A stretch of 64,000 nucleotides of DNA from RPQJ01 sp963700045 (GTDB taxonomy: Bacteria; Pseudomonadota; Gammaproteobacteria; Steroidobacterales; Steroidobacteraceae). The notes beneath the pieces are model-generated. The model was given only the letters and a program-made list of their open reading frames with translations. It was not told where the DNA came from and ran no database searches. The stretch lies in NCBI GenBank assembly GCA_963700045.1, contig CAVOWK010000007.1, positions 1-64,000 of the forward strand, written 5' to 3'. Shown piece by piece: positions 1 through 8,678 of this stretch. Within the stretch, counting starts at the first letter, position 1; each line of letters begins with the position of its first letter. Position numbers and translations under genes: made by a program.

Positions 1-868
1 GATGCACGCTTTCGAACATCGGCGTCTTGCCGGCGATGTGGTCGCGGATCATCGCCTTGACGCGCGCGAGGTCGTCCGGATGCACGAGGCGACGCCAGTC
101 GGGCGTGACGTTGGCGTCGTGCTCGTCGTAGCCCAGCATCTTGCGCCAGCGCGGCGAGTAGTAAACCGTGTTGTTCTCGACGTCGAAGTCCCACATGCCG
201 TCATTGGCCGCAGGCAGCGACAGCGCGTTGCGCTCTTCGAGCCTGCCGAGGTAACGCTGGACGCGCAGGCGTTCGAGGCCGGTGGCGAAACTGGAGCCGA
301 CCAGCTTGAGCATCAGGTGCAGGTTCGCGTCCCAGCCCTCCTTGCGCGGCTGCGACGAGAACAGCGCGATGAAGCCATTGACGCGACCGTTCAGCGATAG
401 CCCGCAGGCAAGGGCCGCCCGCACGTTGAATTCCGCCAGGCGCGCCGCGTCGACCGCGTGCTCGCGGCGGGGGTGCAGCGTGTCGCGAATCTCGGCGATG
501 CGCAGGTGCTCGAGCTTGCCGGTCAACACCGGCAAGCGGTCCGCGGAGTCGCCCTTCATGACCTGCGGATCGAACGGCGCGACCAGCCCGGTGGCTGCGG
601 CCACCCGCTCGATGACCTTGCGCTCACCGTCGAGCAGCGCGATGCAGATGGCGTCCACGCCAGTCGCCTCACGCAACGCCTCGAGGTTGCGCTTGACGCA
701 GTTGTCCCCGGCCTCGCTGGTGAGGCCGACGAAGTCGACTGCAACCTTGGTGACGAGGACGTCGAGACCGACAGTGGGATGCTCGCCATTGCCGAAGACG
801 AACTGGGTGGCCAGGAAATCTGCCGTTTCCTGTTCCTCGGTTTCGATCGGCGGGGGTTGCGACGACAT
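1..868 (-). CDS. GAF-PAS sensor protein, 3' end outside window
   Basis: The reading frame is open from an ATG at 868 to the window edge, giving 289 residues. Residues about 30-200 look like a GAF domain, including the segment GVDAICIALLDGERKVIERV. A short coiled linker (LERLRVQRYLGRLEERNAL) leads to a PAS domain from about residue 220, with GMWDFDVENNTVYYSPRWRK followed by LVHPDDLARV. Such N-termini usually feed a GGDEF, EAL or histidine-kinase output domain, which would lie outside the window. The protein is predicted to be cytosolic because no membrane segment is visible. It lies downstream of the GT39 gene on the same strand. A second, broken copy of its 5' part follows at 1368-2235. Confidence 0.75.
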   Translation of the reverse strand, partial: MSSQPPPIETEEQETADFLATQFVFGNGEHPTVGLDVLVTKVAVDFVGLTSEAGDNCVKRNLEALREATGVDAICIALLDGERKVIERVAAATGLVAPFDPQVMKGDSADRLPVLTGKLEHLRIAEIRDTLHPRREHAVDAARLAEFNVRAALACGLSLNGRVNGFIALFSSQPRKEGWDANLHLMLKLVGSSFATGLERLRVQRYLGRLEERNALSLPAANDGMWDFDVENNTVYYSPRWRKMLGYDEHDANVTPDWRRLVHPDDLARVKAMIRDHIAGKTPMFESVH

Positions 869-975
869 CGCGCTATCCGGTCTCCCTGGCGCGAACGCGG
901 TCGCAGATTGAAATGGCAACGACTGACCGACGTAAACGAGGGCCGAATTCTGCCACAAAGCCCTAGGAACTCAAG

Positions 976-1367
976 CTAAGGCGCTGAATTTATTGACGCA
1001 TTCGGAGGAATGTACAGCCGGGCCCGACGCAGGTCGCCACGTTCGACGCAGGCTGGATCGGCATTGCCGCCGGTCACGAGGAACCAGTGCTGCCGATTCG
1101 CGCGGCCGAGTTCCTGCGCCTGCATGCCCTTGAAGCAGATCTCGAGCGTCATCTGGTGCACGAGCAGCGCGCGCCCGGGCTTCGCGGCATACCAGGCCGC
1201 GGCGTCGGCTGCCTCGGCTGCCTTTTCCTGCCAGCGAGCGTGGCCGAAGTTGATGCTGGGCCGGCGCAACTGGAGCAGGTACTGCTCCTTGGCACCGACG
1301 AGACCGAGTTCCGCGATGCCCGCGGCTGCCTGCTCGACCTCCGCCATGAACGCCCTGCCCGACGCGC
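976..1367 (-). pseudogene. GT39 glycosyltransferase C-terminal fragment (duplicate)
   Basis: This is the last 130 or so codons of the ArnT-like gene at 2344-4119, repeated in the first copy of the tandem duplication. It reads AFMAEVEQAAAGIAELGLVG near its start and ends SINSAP, as in the full gene, with one substitution seen (GGNADP for GGNADT). It lacks a start and all transmembrane segments, so no functional product is expected. The frame upstream of 1367 is out-of-frame GAF-PAS sequence. Confidence 0.8.
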
Positions 1368-2235
1368 GTGCACGCTTTCGAACATCGGCGTCTTGCCGGC
1401 GATGTGGTCGCGGATCATCGCCTGGACGCGCGCGAGGTCGTCCGGATGCACGAGGCGACGCCAGTCGGGCGTGACGTTGGCGTCGTGCTCGTCGTAGCCC
1501 AGCATCTTGCGCCAGCGCGGCGAGTAGTAAACGGTGTTGTTCTCGACGTCGAAGTCCCACATGCCGTCATTGGCCGCAGGCAGCGACAGCGCGTTGCGCT
1601 CTTCGAGCCTGCCGAGGTAACGCTGGACGCGCAGGCGTTCGAGGCCGGTGGCGAAACTGGAGCCGACCAGCTTGAGCATCAGGTGCAGGTTCGCGTCCCA
1701 GCCCTCCTTGCGCGGCTGCGACGAGAACAGCGCGATGAAGCCATTGACGCGACCGTTCAGCGACAGCCCGCAGGCGAGGGCCGACCGCACGTTGAATTCC
1801 GCCAGGCGCGCCGCGTCGACCGCGTGCTCGCGGCGGGGGTGCAGCGTGTCGCGAATCTCGGCGATGCGCAGGTGCTCGAGCTTGCCGGTCAACACCGGCA
1901 GGCGGTCCGCGGCAGTCGCCCTTCATGACCTGCGGATCGAACGGCGCGACCAGCCCGGTGGCTGCGGCCACCCGCTCGATGACCTTGCGCTCACCGTCGA
2001 GCAGCGCGATGCAGATGGCGTCCACGCCAGTCGCCTCACGCAACGCCTCGAGGTTGCGCTTGACGCAGTTGTCCCCGGCCTCGCTGGTGAGGCCGACGAA
2101 GTCGACTGCAACCTTGGTGACGAGGACGTCGAGACCGACAGTGGGATGCTCGCCATTGCCGAAGACGAACTGGGTGGCCAGGAAATCTGCCGTTTCCTGT
2201 TCCTCGGTTTCGATCGGCGGGGGTTGCGACGACAT
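1368..2235 (-). pseudogene. GAF-PAS sensor gene, truncated and frameshifted duplicate
   Basis: This is the second copy of the 5' part of the sensor gene. It starts at an ATG at 2235 and matches the intact copy through VMKGD. An extra base near 1910 then shifts the frame. The remaining GAF and PAS sequence continues in another frame to about 1368, where the duplication junction cuts it inside the PAS domain (DKTPMFESVH in the intact copy is AGKTPMFESVH here). If the duplication is real this is a dead remnant. If it is an assembly artefact the feature does not exist. Confidence 0.75.
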
Positions 2236-2343
2236 CGCGCTATCCGGTCTCCCTGGCGCGAACGCGGTCGCAGATTGAAATGGCGACGACCCGACCGACG
2301 TAGACGCGGGCCGAATTCTGCCACAAAGCCCTAGGAACTCAAG

Positions 2344-4119
2344 CTAAGGCGCTGAATTTATTGACGCATTCGGAGGAATGTACAGCCGGGCCCGACGCAG
2401 GTCGCCACGTTCGACGCAGGCTGTATCGGCATTGCCGCCGGTCACGAGGAACCAGTGCTGCCGATTCGCGCGGCCGAGTTCCTGCGCCTGCATGCCCTTG
2501 AAGCAGATCTCGAGCGTCATCTGGTGCACGAGCAGCGCGCGCCCGGGCTTCGCGGCATACCAGGCCGCGGCGTCGGCTGCCTCGGCTGCCTTTTCCTGCC
2601 AGCGAGCGTGGCCGAAGTTGATGCTGGGCCGGCGCAACTGGAGCAGGTACTGCTCCTTGGCACCGACGAGACCGAGTTCCGCGATGCCCGCGGCTGCCTG
2701 CTCGACCTCCGCCATGAACGCCCTGCCCGATCGCGCGTCGTCCATGCGCGGATAAACGACGACGCCAGCAGTCGCAAGGATTGCCGCGAGCGTGCCGCCG
2801 TAAGCGAGCCAGCCGTCCCGCACGCGGAACAGCGCCAGCGCGATGAGACCCCCGACGCCCGCCATGGCGAGCGGCAGCAGCGGAGCCACGCCGTAATCAC
2901 GAACTATTCGCGCACTGGCCTGGCCATCGATGGCGAAATACACGGCGCCCAGCACCGCGCCAAGGGCGAGGATCGCGGCCAGGATGAACGCGAGCATGCG
3001 CGTCCGCGGCAAGCGCAGGATTTCCGGCAGCCAGGTTGCCGCCGCCATCGCGAGCGCGGGCACGGCCGGCAGCACGTACACGCCGCGCTTGCCCGAACTC
3101 AGCGAGAAGAACAGCACGACCAGCACGACCCACGCGAGCAGCACGGCAACGAATGTATCGCGCGAGCCGGGCCGCAGAGCCGCACGCCACCGCGGCCACA
3201 GCCACGGCACCAGCGCGATCAACGGCAGCCACAGGACCGGGATGACATTGACGAGGTAGAACCAGAACGGCTCGTGGTGGTGCCACGCTTCGGCATAGCG
3301 CGTGACCGTCTGCTTGAACAGGATCTCGTTGCGGTATGCGAGCAGTTCGCCTCCTGCCGACGTGACCAGCATCATCGGCACGAACCACAACGCGATTGCG
3401 CCGAGGAAGAAGACCGGTCCGAGCCACCAGCGCGAGTCGCGATGCGGCGCCGTCGCCGGCCACCCTCGAGCCGCGAGCACGGCGAAGGGAATCAACAGCA
3501 GCAGCGGCAGGAAACCCACGCCCTTGGTGATGACACCGATCCCCGCCGCAAACCAGCCGACGTAGAACCAGCCGATGCCCGGGCCCGCGAACAGGTGCCG
3601 CAGCAACCCGTACAGACTGAGCGTGGTGAAAAAGCACAGCACGCCATCGATCTGCGCCTGCCGGAACTGCCACACGAACTGGAACGTGAGCAGCAGCACC
3701 AGGGCGCCGGCGAACGCGACTTCGCGCCCGCGGACGCGACGCAGCAGGTCGTAGACCAGCAGGACGGACCCGATGCCCGCGAGCAGCGACGGCAGCAGGA
3801 AGCCGAGCCGCAGCGACCCGGTCAGCGCCATCGCCGCGGCCATCAGCCAGAAAAACACCGGCGGCTTGTCGGCGTAGAGATCGCCACCGACGCGCGGAAA
3901 CATCCAGTCGCCGGAGCGCTGCATGTCCTGCGCGACCAGCGCAAAGCGCGGCTCGTCGGCCGGCCAGGGATCACGCAGGCCGAGGCCGGTGGCCATCAGC
4001 AGCAGCGCGAGCCCGATCAGCCAGAGCACGTCGACGATGACGTCGCGGGGCGTGTTCGCTCCCGGTCGCAGCCAGCGGTCGAGCAGCGAGGTCGACACGC
4101 CGCCGGCGCCGGTCACCAT
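2344..4119 (-). CDS. ArnT-like GT39 family glycosyltransferase
   Basis: This 591-residue membrane protein has a family-39 (PMT/ArnT) layout. A first hydrophobic segment is followed by a periplasmic loop with PWPADEPRFA, then SGDWMFPRVGG and YADKPPVFFW, the conserved face of lipid-linked sugar transferases. About eleven further membrane segments follow, and a soluble C-terminal part of about 130 residues. Such enzymes move a sugar from a polyprenyl-phosphate carrier to lipid A or protein in the periplasm. I chose the ATG at 4119 because it overlaps the stop of the GT2 gene upstream (TGATG), indicating translational coupling to the enzyme that probably makes the sugar-lipid donor. The acceptor is unknown. 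The last 390 bp are duplicated at 976-1367. Confidence 0.85.
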   Translation of the reverse strand: MVTGAGGVSTSLLDRWLRPGANTPRDVIVDVLWLIGLALLLMATGLGLRDPWPADEPRFALVAQDMQRSGDWMFPRVGGDLYADKPPVFFWLMAAAMALTGSLRLGFLLPSLLAGIGSVLLVYDLLRRVRGREVAFAGALVLLLTFQFVWQFRQAQIDGVLCFFTTLSLYGLLRHLFAGPGIGWFYVGWFAAGIGVITKGVGFLPLLLLIPFAVLAARGWPATAPHRDSRWWLGPVFFLGAIALWFVPMMLVTSAGGELLAYRNEILFKQTVTRYAEAWHHHEPFWFYLVNVIPVLWLPLIALVPWLWPRWRAALRPGSRDTFVAVLLAWVVLVVLFFSLSSGKRGVYVLPAVPALAMAAATWLPEILRLPRTRMLAFILAAILALGAVLGAVYFAIDGQASARIVRDYGVAPLLPLAMAGVGGLIALALFRVRDGWLAYGGTLAAILATAGVVVYPRMDDARSGRAFMAEVEQAAAGIAELGLVGAKEQYLLQLRRPSINFGHARWQEKAAEAADAAAWYAAKPGRALLVHQMTLEICFKGMQAQELGRANRQHWFLVTGGNADTACVERGDLRRARLYIPPNASINSAP

Positions 4120-4874
4120 CAGCGTTCCTCGCGGATCGCGGCGCGCGGGGACGCGCGGCTGATCAGCCAGCGCAAACCCCACAGGTCGACGATACCGACC
4201 CAGAGCCGGTTGTTGAGGCCATATTTCGACGTGCCACGCGTGCGCTCACGATGGTTCACGGGCAGCGAAACGACTTCGTACCCTTCACGCTGGAAGAGCG
4301 CGGGCATGAACCGATGCATGTTCCTGAAACGTGGCATGTGCATGAACACGTCGCGGTCGAACACCTTGATGCCACACCCGGTGTCCGGCGTGCCGTCCTG
4401 GAGGAACCAGCCGCGCACCCCGTTGGCGACGCGCGAAGACACACGGCGCAGCCAGGTGTCGCGGCGCGTGGTGCGGTTGCCCATCACCAGCTTGAGTCGG
4501 GGTGACGCCGACTGCATCAGCGCATCGAGCAGGCGCGGAAAGTCAGCCGGGTCGTTCTGGCCGTCGCCGTCGAGTGTCGCGATCCAGCGGCCACGTGCAT
4601 GGCGAACGCCGGTGGCCACCGCGGCGCTCTGGCCCGAGCGCGTCACATGCTGCAGCAGGCGGATTTCCGGCATGCCCTGCGCACGCGCCGCGAGCACCAT
4701 CTCGCCGGTCTTGTCCGTGCTGCCGTCGTCCACGAAGATCTGCTCGAACGAGTACCTGCCGGCCAGCGCGGCATGTATTTCCTGCGCCAGCGGCAGGACG
4801 TTCTCGTCCTCGTTGCAGACGGGTATGACGACGGAGACGTCGGGCGTCGGGGCCGGAGACGGATTGATTGTCAC
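4119..4874 (-). CDS. GT2 family polyprenyl-phosphate glycosyltransferase
   Basis: This 251-residue GT-A enzyme begins VSVVIPVCNEDENVLPLAQE. It has a nucleotide-binding DDGSTDKT and a catalytic DGDGQNDP, followed by TPDTGCGIKVFDRD. This pattern is that of dolichyl/undecaprenyl-phosphate hexose synthases (DPM1, ArnC). The C-terminus has only one weak hydrophobic stretch (GIVDLWGLRWLI). It probably charges a polyprenyl phosphate at the inner membrane for the coupled GT39 enzyme. The frame is open up to an ATG at 5006, but those 44 extra residues look non-coding and would overlap the divergent efflux gene, so I prefer the GTG at 4874. That choice is uncertain. Confidence 0.8.
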   Translation of the reverse strand: MTINPSPAPTPDVSVVIPVCNEDENVLPLAQEIHAALAGRYSFEQIFVDDGSTDKTGEMVLAARAQGMPEIRLLQHVTRSGQSAAVATGVRHARGRWIATLDGDGQNDPADFPRLLDALMQSASPRLKLVMGNRTTRRDTWLRRVSSRVANGVRGWFLQDGTPDTGCGIKVFDRDVFMHMPRFRNMHRFMPALFQREGYEVVSLPVNHRERTRGTSKYGLNNRLWVGIVDLWGLRWLISRASPRAAIREER

Positions 4875-4987
4875 GGTCGAAGAAGCCCTGCCGTTGTGGT
4901 TTATGCGGCGGCCGCCTGCGAGGCCGTCCGGTAGTATAAACGCTCCCCTGTACCCGGGGCCGCCGCCGGTCGCCCGACCCATTCCCT

Positions 4988-5875
4988 GTGAAAGACCGTC
5001 TCGCACATTCCCGTCCGCACGCTGCCGAAAGTCGCCGGCTGGGCTGGGCCCTGGCGATCACGGCCTCGTTCATGGCACTCGAGGTCGCTGGCGGCCTGAT
5101 TTCGGGCTCGCTCGCCCTGCTGGCCGATGCCGGTCACATGCTGACCGACACCGCCGCGCTGGCGCTGGCCTGGATTGCAGCCCGGCTTACGCTGCGCCCG
5201 ACCAACTCTCGCCGCTCGTACGGGTATCACCGTGCGCAGGTGCTGGCAGCGTTCGTCAACGCGATCGCGTTGTTCCTGGTGGTGGTCTGGATCGTCATCG
5301 AAGCCGTGGACCGGCTGGCGACGCCACGCCCCATCGAGGGCGGGACGATGCTCGGAGTCGCGCTGGCCGGACTGGTCGCGAACGTCTCGGTGTACGCGAT
5401 CCTGCGCAAGGGCAACCAGGACAACCTGAACATATCGGCGGCTCGCCTGCACGTGATGGGCGACTTGCTGGGCTCGATCGGCGCGCTGCTCGCGGCCGGC
5501 ATCATCCTGACCACGGGCTGGACACCGATCGACCCGATCCTGTCAGTGCTCGTCGCGGTGCTGATCCTGCGCAGCGCGTGGTCGCTGTTGCGCAAGTCGA
5601 CCAGTATCCTGATGGAAGAAACGCCGGATTCCGTCGATCCGGACGCGCTGCGCCAGGCGCTGCTGGCAAATGTGTCGGGCGTACGGGACGTGCACGACGT
5701 GCACTGCTGGTCGCTGACATCGGGCCAGACCATGCTGACGCTGCACGTCGGGCTGGCTGCCGGCGCCGACGGCGCGCTGGTGCTGCGCGAAGCCAAGCGC
5801 GTGATCGCGGAAAAATTCGCGATCGACCATTCAGCCCTGCAGCTGGAGCAGGCAGAATGCCCGGATGAAGTCTGA
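4988..5875 (+). CDS. Cation diffusion facilitator, zinc type (CzcD/ZitB-like)
   Basis: This 295-residue proton-coupled metal exporter of the inner membrane has six predicted helices and a C-terminal cytosolic domain of about 85 residues. Metal-site signatures are visible: DAGHMLTD in helix 2 and HVMGDLLGS in helix 5. These give the HxxxD/HxxxD pairs typical of zinc and cadmium transporters. The C-terminal domain carries VHDVHCWSLTSGQ, the usual dimerisation face. Start is the GTG at 4988. It is divergent from the GT2 gene, and an AT-rich TATAAA at 4935-4940 lies between them. No metal-sensor gene is adjacent. The histidine-rich loop of some ZitB proteins is short here. Confidence 0.92.
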   Translation: MKDRLAHSRPHAAESRRLGWALAITASFMALEVAGGLISGSLALLADAGHMLTDTAALALAWIAARLTLRPTNSRRSYGYHRAQVLAAFVNAIALFLVVVWIVIEAVDRLATPRPIEGGTMLGVALAGLVANVSVYAILRKGNQDNLNISAARLHVMGDLLGSIGALLAAGIILTTGWTPIDPILSVLVAVLILRSAWSLLRKSTSILMEETPDSVDPDALRQALLANVSGVRDVHDVHCWSLTSGQTMLTLHVGLAAGADGALVLREAKRVIAEKFAIDHSALQLEQAECPDEV

Positions 5876-5908
5876 CGGCCCCACCGCTGCAATCGCCGCA
5901 ATCGCAGC

Positions 5909-6700
5909 ATGACCCAGCAACACGACGACCCGGCGGCGGCCGACGACGAGCCGTCGTCCACTGAGCCCGCGCAGCTCAAGAACACGCTGTACCGCAAGGT
6001 CACGCGCGGCAGGCGCAAGCTGACACGCGGGCGCCTCTTGCTGTACCGCGTCGCCGTGGTCATCGCCTGGTGGGCCGTGCGCGCCACCTGGGCGAGTTGC
6101 CGCATCACGCACGTGGCCGGCAGGGAGACCGCCGCAGAGGCCATTCGCGAGCTGAAGTCGCTGATCCCCGTGTACTGGCACCAGCACATGCTGTTCGGCG
6201 CGCGCGCCCTGCTCGACCTGCGCAGCGCCGGACTCAAGGTGGGTTTCCTCGTCAGCCCGTCGATCGATGGCACCGGGCCAGCGATGCTGGTGCAGAAAGT
6301 CGGCGCCCACGTCATCCGCGGCTCGTCCACGCACACCGGCGCGCGCGCGCTGCGCGATTACTACGAGACCATCGTCAAGCAGCAGATCTCGCCGGCGATC
6401 ACGCCCGATGGTCCGCGCGGACCGCTGCACGAATTCAAGCCGGGCGCGATCATGCTGGCGCAGATCACGGGCAAGCCGATCCTGCCGATTGCCGTCGCCC
6501 ATTCACGCAAGTTCACGTTCCGCACCTGGGACTCGTTCGAGTTGCCGCTGCCCTTCAGCCGCGTCGCGATCGTCTACGGCGAGCCGGTAAAGGTCAGCCG
6601 CGCCATGGACGCCGCTGCGCTTGCCGGTTGGCAGCAGCAGATGGCTGAGCGCTTACTCGATCTGCGCCGCCAGGCCGAGGCTGCGCTCGAGCAGGGCTGA
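5909..6700 (+). CDS. DUF374 lysophospholipid acyltransferase-like protein
   Basis: This 263-residue protein has one N-terminal hydrophobic segment (RVAVVIAWWAVRATW). It has the DUF374 pattern: VYWHQHMLFG in place of the classical HX4D box, then SPSIDGTGPA and TPDGPRGP. The family belongs to the LPLAT superfamily and is suspected to acylate lipids at the inner membrane, but its substrate is not settled. It follows the efflux gene by 33 bp in the same direction. The 3' end overlaps the end of the convergent phosphopantetheinyl transferase by about 48 bp. Its neighbours (PPTase, acyl-AMP ligase-ACP, two LpxL-type enzymes) fit a role in acyl transfer. Confidence 0.85.
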   Translation: MTQQHDDPAAADDEPSSTEPAQLKNTLYRKVTRGRRKLTRGRLLLYRVAVVIAWWAVRATWASCRITHVAGRETAAEAIRELKSLIPVYWHQHMLFGARALLDLRSAGLKVGFLVSPSIDGTGPAMLVQKVGAHVIRGSSTHTGARALRDYYETIVKQQISPAITPDGPRGPLHEFKPGAIMLAQITGKPILPIAVAHSRKFTFRTWDSFELPLPFSRVAIVYGEPVKVSRAMDAAALAGWQQQMAERLLDLRRQAEAALEQG

Positions 6701-7298
6701 AGTCCGGGCATCGTCCAGTTCCAGGGACGCGATGATCGGCGCCAGCATTTTCCTGGCGGCGATGTGGCCGATGACGCCGGGCATGTCATCCAGCGACTGC
6801 AATTCGTAGCGTTGTCTCCGCACGATCGCATGCCCCAGCAGAGTCTGCGAGCTCTACTTCACCCGCCGCGCGCAGCCCCAGGCCCGCAGCTTTCAACGCC
6901 GCTTCGGTGGCGGTCCAGCGCTGCAGCTTCGCCACCGTCATGGCGTCTGCCGCATCAAGTCGATCCTCGATGTCGATACCGCAGTCGGTGTCGGCACAAA
7001 CGATGCAGGTAACGGTCGAACTCGAGTGCGAAATGCTGAAATACGGGCCGCCGGCCAGCCGCGGCTTGCCTGCTGGTGGAAACGTGAAAGCCTGCGGCGG
7101 AAATTCCTGTTGGGTCAGGCGGGCCGCCCCCACCAGGACGAGACCGAGGCCAGCCAGGCTGGCTCGCCGCGCTTCCGGCTCGCGCCGCTCCAGTTCGAGA
7201 CGCTGCGCGTAGGGCAATGCCTGCAACAGCGACACCTGCCACGACGGGCAGGACAACGGCAGTCGCAAGGGTGCGTGAAGTATAATGGCGTCGGTCAT
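6653..7298 (-). CDS. 4'-phosphopantetheinyl transferase, Sfp type (one frameshift)
   Basis: The enzyme moves the phosphopantetheine arm of CoA to a carrier-protein serine. The motifs are clear: PYFSISHSS, then CGIDIEDR (magnesium-binding DxE) and WTATEAALKAAGLG (the W/KE-type box). The frame from 7298 stops at 6786. A one-base shift near 6840 restores a sensible tail (HAIVRRQRYELQSLDDMPG) ending at a TAA at 6653-6655, so I annotate the longer span. I chose the ATG at 7298 rather than upstream in-frame codons because the N-terminus MTDAIILHAPLRL is family-like. It is divergent from the P450 gene. The obvious client is the acyl carrier domain of the acyl-AMP ligase 1.4 kb away. Confidence 0.8.
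7281..7286 (+). promoter_or_regulatory. Possible -10 box for the P450 gene
   Basis: A perfect TATAAT stands at 7281-7286, about 36 bp before the earliest P450 start and inside the first codons of the divergent PPTase gene. The expected -35 position (7258-7263, ggcagt) does not match consensus, so an activator or chance would have to explain it. Confidence 0.35.
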
Positions 7299-7321
7299 CG
7301 TGCCCGGGAAAGAAGAACTTT

Positions 7322-8678
7322 TTGCCATGGGTACCGTGTGACCCACCCCTGCCGCCAGTGAACACCCGTCGACCGAAAATCACCAGTGCGACCGCACCGC
7401 CCATGGCGTTGCAGCCGCACGAACTCGGCAGCACCGACGAAACCATCATCGTCCTGCGCCGAACGTTCGACGAGCTCGGCGATCTCTTCCGCATCCACGT
7501 GCCGAGCCGCGGCGCCTCGACCTGGGTCGCCAGCCACCCGGACGACGTCAAGCGCGTCCTGGTGACCAACCACCGCAACTACACCAAGGGCGTCGGCATC
7601 GACCGGGTCAGGCTGCTGCTCGGCAACGGCATCATGACCAGCGAAGGCGAGTTCTGGCGCCGGCAGCGCCGCATGCTGCAGCCCGCCTTTCACCGCCGCG
7701 TCGTCGAGCGCTACGCGTCGATCGTGCGCGAGGAAAACGAGTCGCTCGGCGCGGAATGGAGCGCTGCCGCTCGCAGCACTGGCGGCGTGAACGTCACACT
7801 GTCGGTCAGCCGGCTGGCACTGCGCGTCATCCTGCGTGCGCTCTTCACGGACGACCTGCGCCAACTCGTGCCCGATCTCGACCACAACCCGTTCGTCGCC
7901 ATCCTGCAGGACGCGCGCCGTGACACTCGTTTTGCCTACGAATTCCGCCAGCTGGCGCGCGACGTGAAGGCACTGGTCACGGTTCGGCGCGCGACGGCAA
8001 CAGGAGCGGTTCGACCTGCTGCAGTTGCTGCTCGACGCCAGGGACGCAGACACGGGCGAAGCCATGAGCGACGCGGAAGTCGTCGACGAAGTCATGACGC
8101 TCGTCGTCGCCGGCCATGAAACGACGGCGAGCACGCTCAACTGGACGTGGTGGCTGCTGGCCACCCACCCTGCCGTCGCCATGCGCATTGCCGAAGAACA
8201 GCGCGACGTGGGCGACCTGGGTCACGCGAGCTATGCCGACCTGATCCGCCTGCCTTACACGCGGCAGGTCGTGGACGAATCGATGCGCCTGTACCCGCCG
8301 GGCTGGCTGCTGACCCGCCGCAGCATCGGACCGGATACGCTGGGTGGGCACTCTGTACCGCCCGGCACCGACGTCTTCATCAGCCCCTACCTCGTGCATC
8401 GGCATCCGCAGCACTGGAGCCTTCCCGAGACGTTCGATCCGGGCCATTTCGATCCCCCGCAGGTCGAAGCTCGCCATGCATTCGCGTACATTCCGTTTGC
8501 GGCCGGGCCGCGCCACTGCATCGGGCAGAACTTCTCGCTCTACGAGATGCTCCTGCACTTCAATTTTGCGGTGCGCCGGTTTCAGCTGACCGATCCACAG
8601 CCCGTGCAACCTCCCCTCGAGGCGCGCATCAACCTGCGGACGGCCGGTGACGTTCACATGAGAATACGACAGCGATGA
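7322..8678 (+). CDS. Cytochrome P450 (one frameshift)
   Basis: This is a heme monooxygenase of about 450 residues. The first frame gives the N-terminal half (HPDDVKRVLVTNHRNYTKG, then EFWRRQRRMLQPAFH, the helix C region). The second gives the oxygen-binding helix I (VVAGHETTAS), the ExxR motif (DESMRLYPPG) and the heme loop FAAGPRHCIG with the ligand cysteine. The frames join if one base is lost or gained near 7980, which restores GARRQQERFDLLQLLLD. I take this as a sequence error because all catalytic elements are intact. The start is unclear: a TTG at 7322 has a purine-rich site upstream, and a GTG at 7358 is the alternative. The stop overlaps the acyl-AMP ligase start (ATGA), so the two are translationally coupled. 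The class resembles bacterial fatty-acid or terpenoid hydroxylases. Confidence 0.88.

Larger units (their letters stand above)
1..2735. repeat. Tandem duplication, unit about 1.37 kb
   Basis: Bases from about 5 to 1367 recur from about 1371 to 2735. The offset is 1366 at the left, 1367 after a one-base insertion near 1910, and 1368 after another near 2290. I count roughly a dozen differences, so identity is about 99 percent. Each copy holds the 5' part of the GAF-PAS gene, the short intergenic space and the 3' end of the GT39 gene. The junction at about 1365-1371 falls inside both coding regions. It is either a genuine recent duplication or two strain haplotypes joined by the assembler. Confidence 0.9.

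Noticed and set aside
2455..5868. A 1,137-codon open frame on the plus strand
   Set aside because: It is antisense to the GT39 and GT2 genes and runs out of frame through the cation-efflux gene. Its composition is low-complexity Arg/Gln/Asp, typical of a shadow in high-GC DNA.
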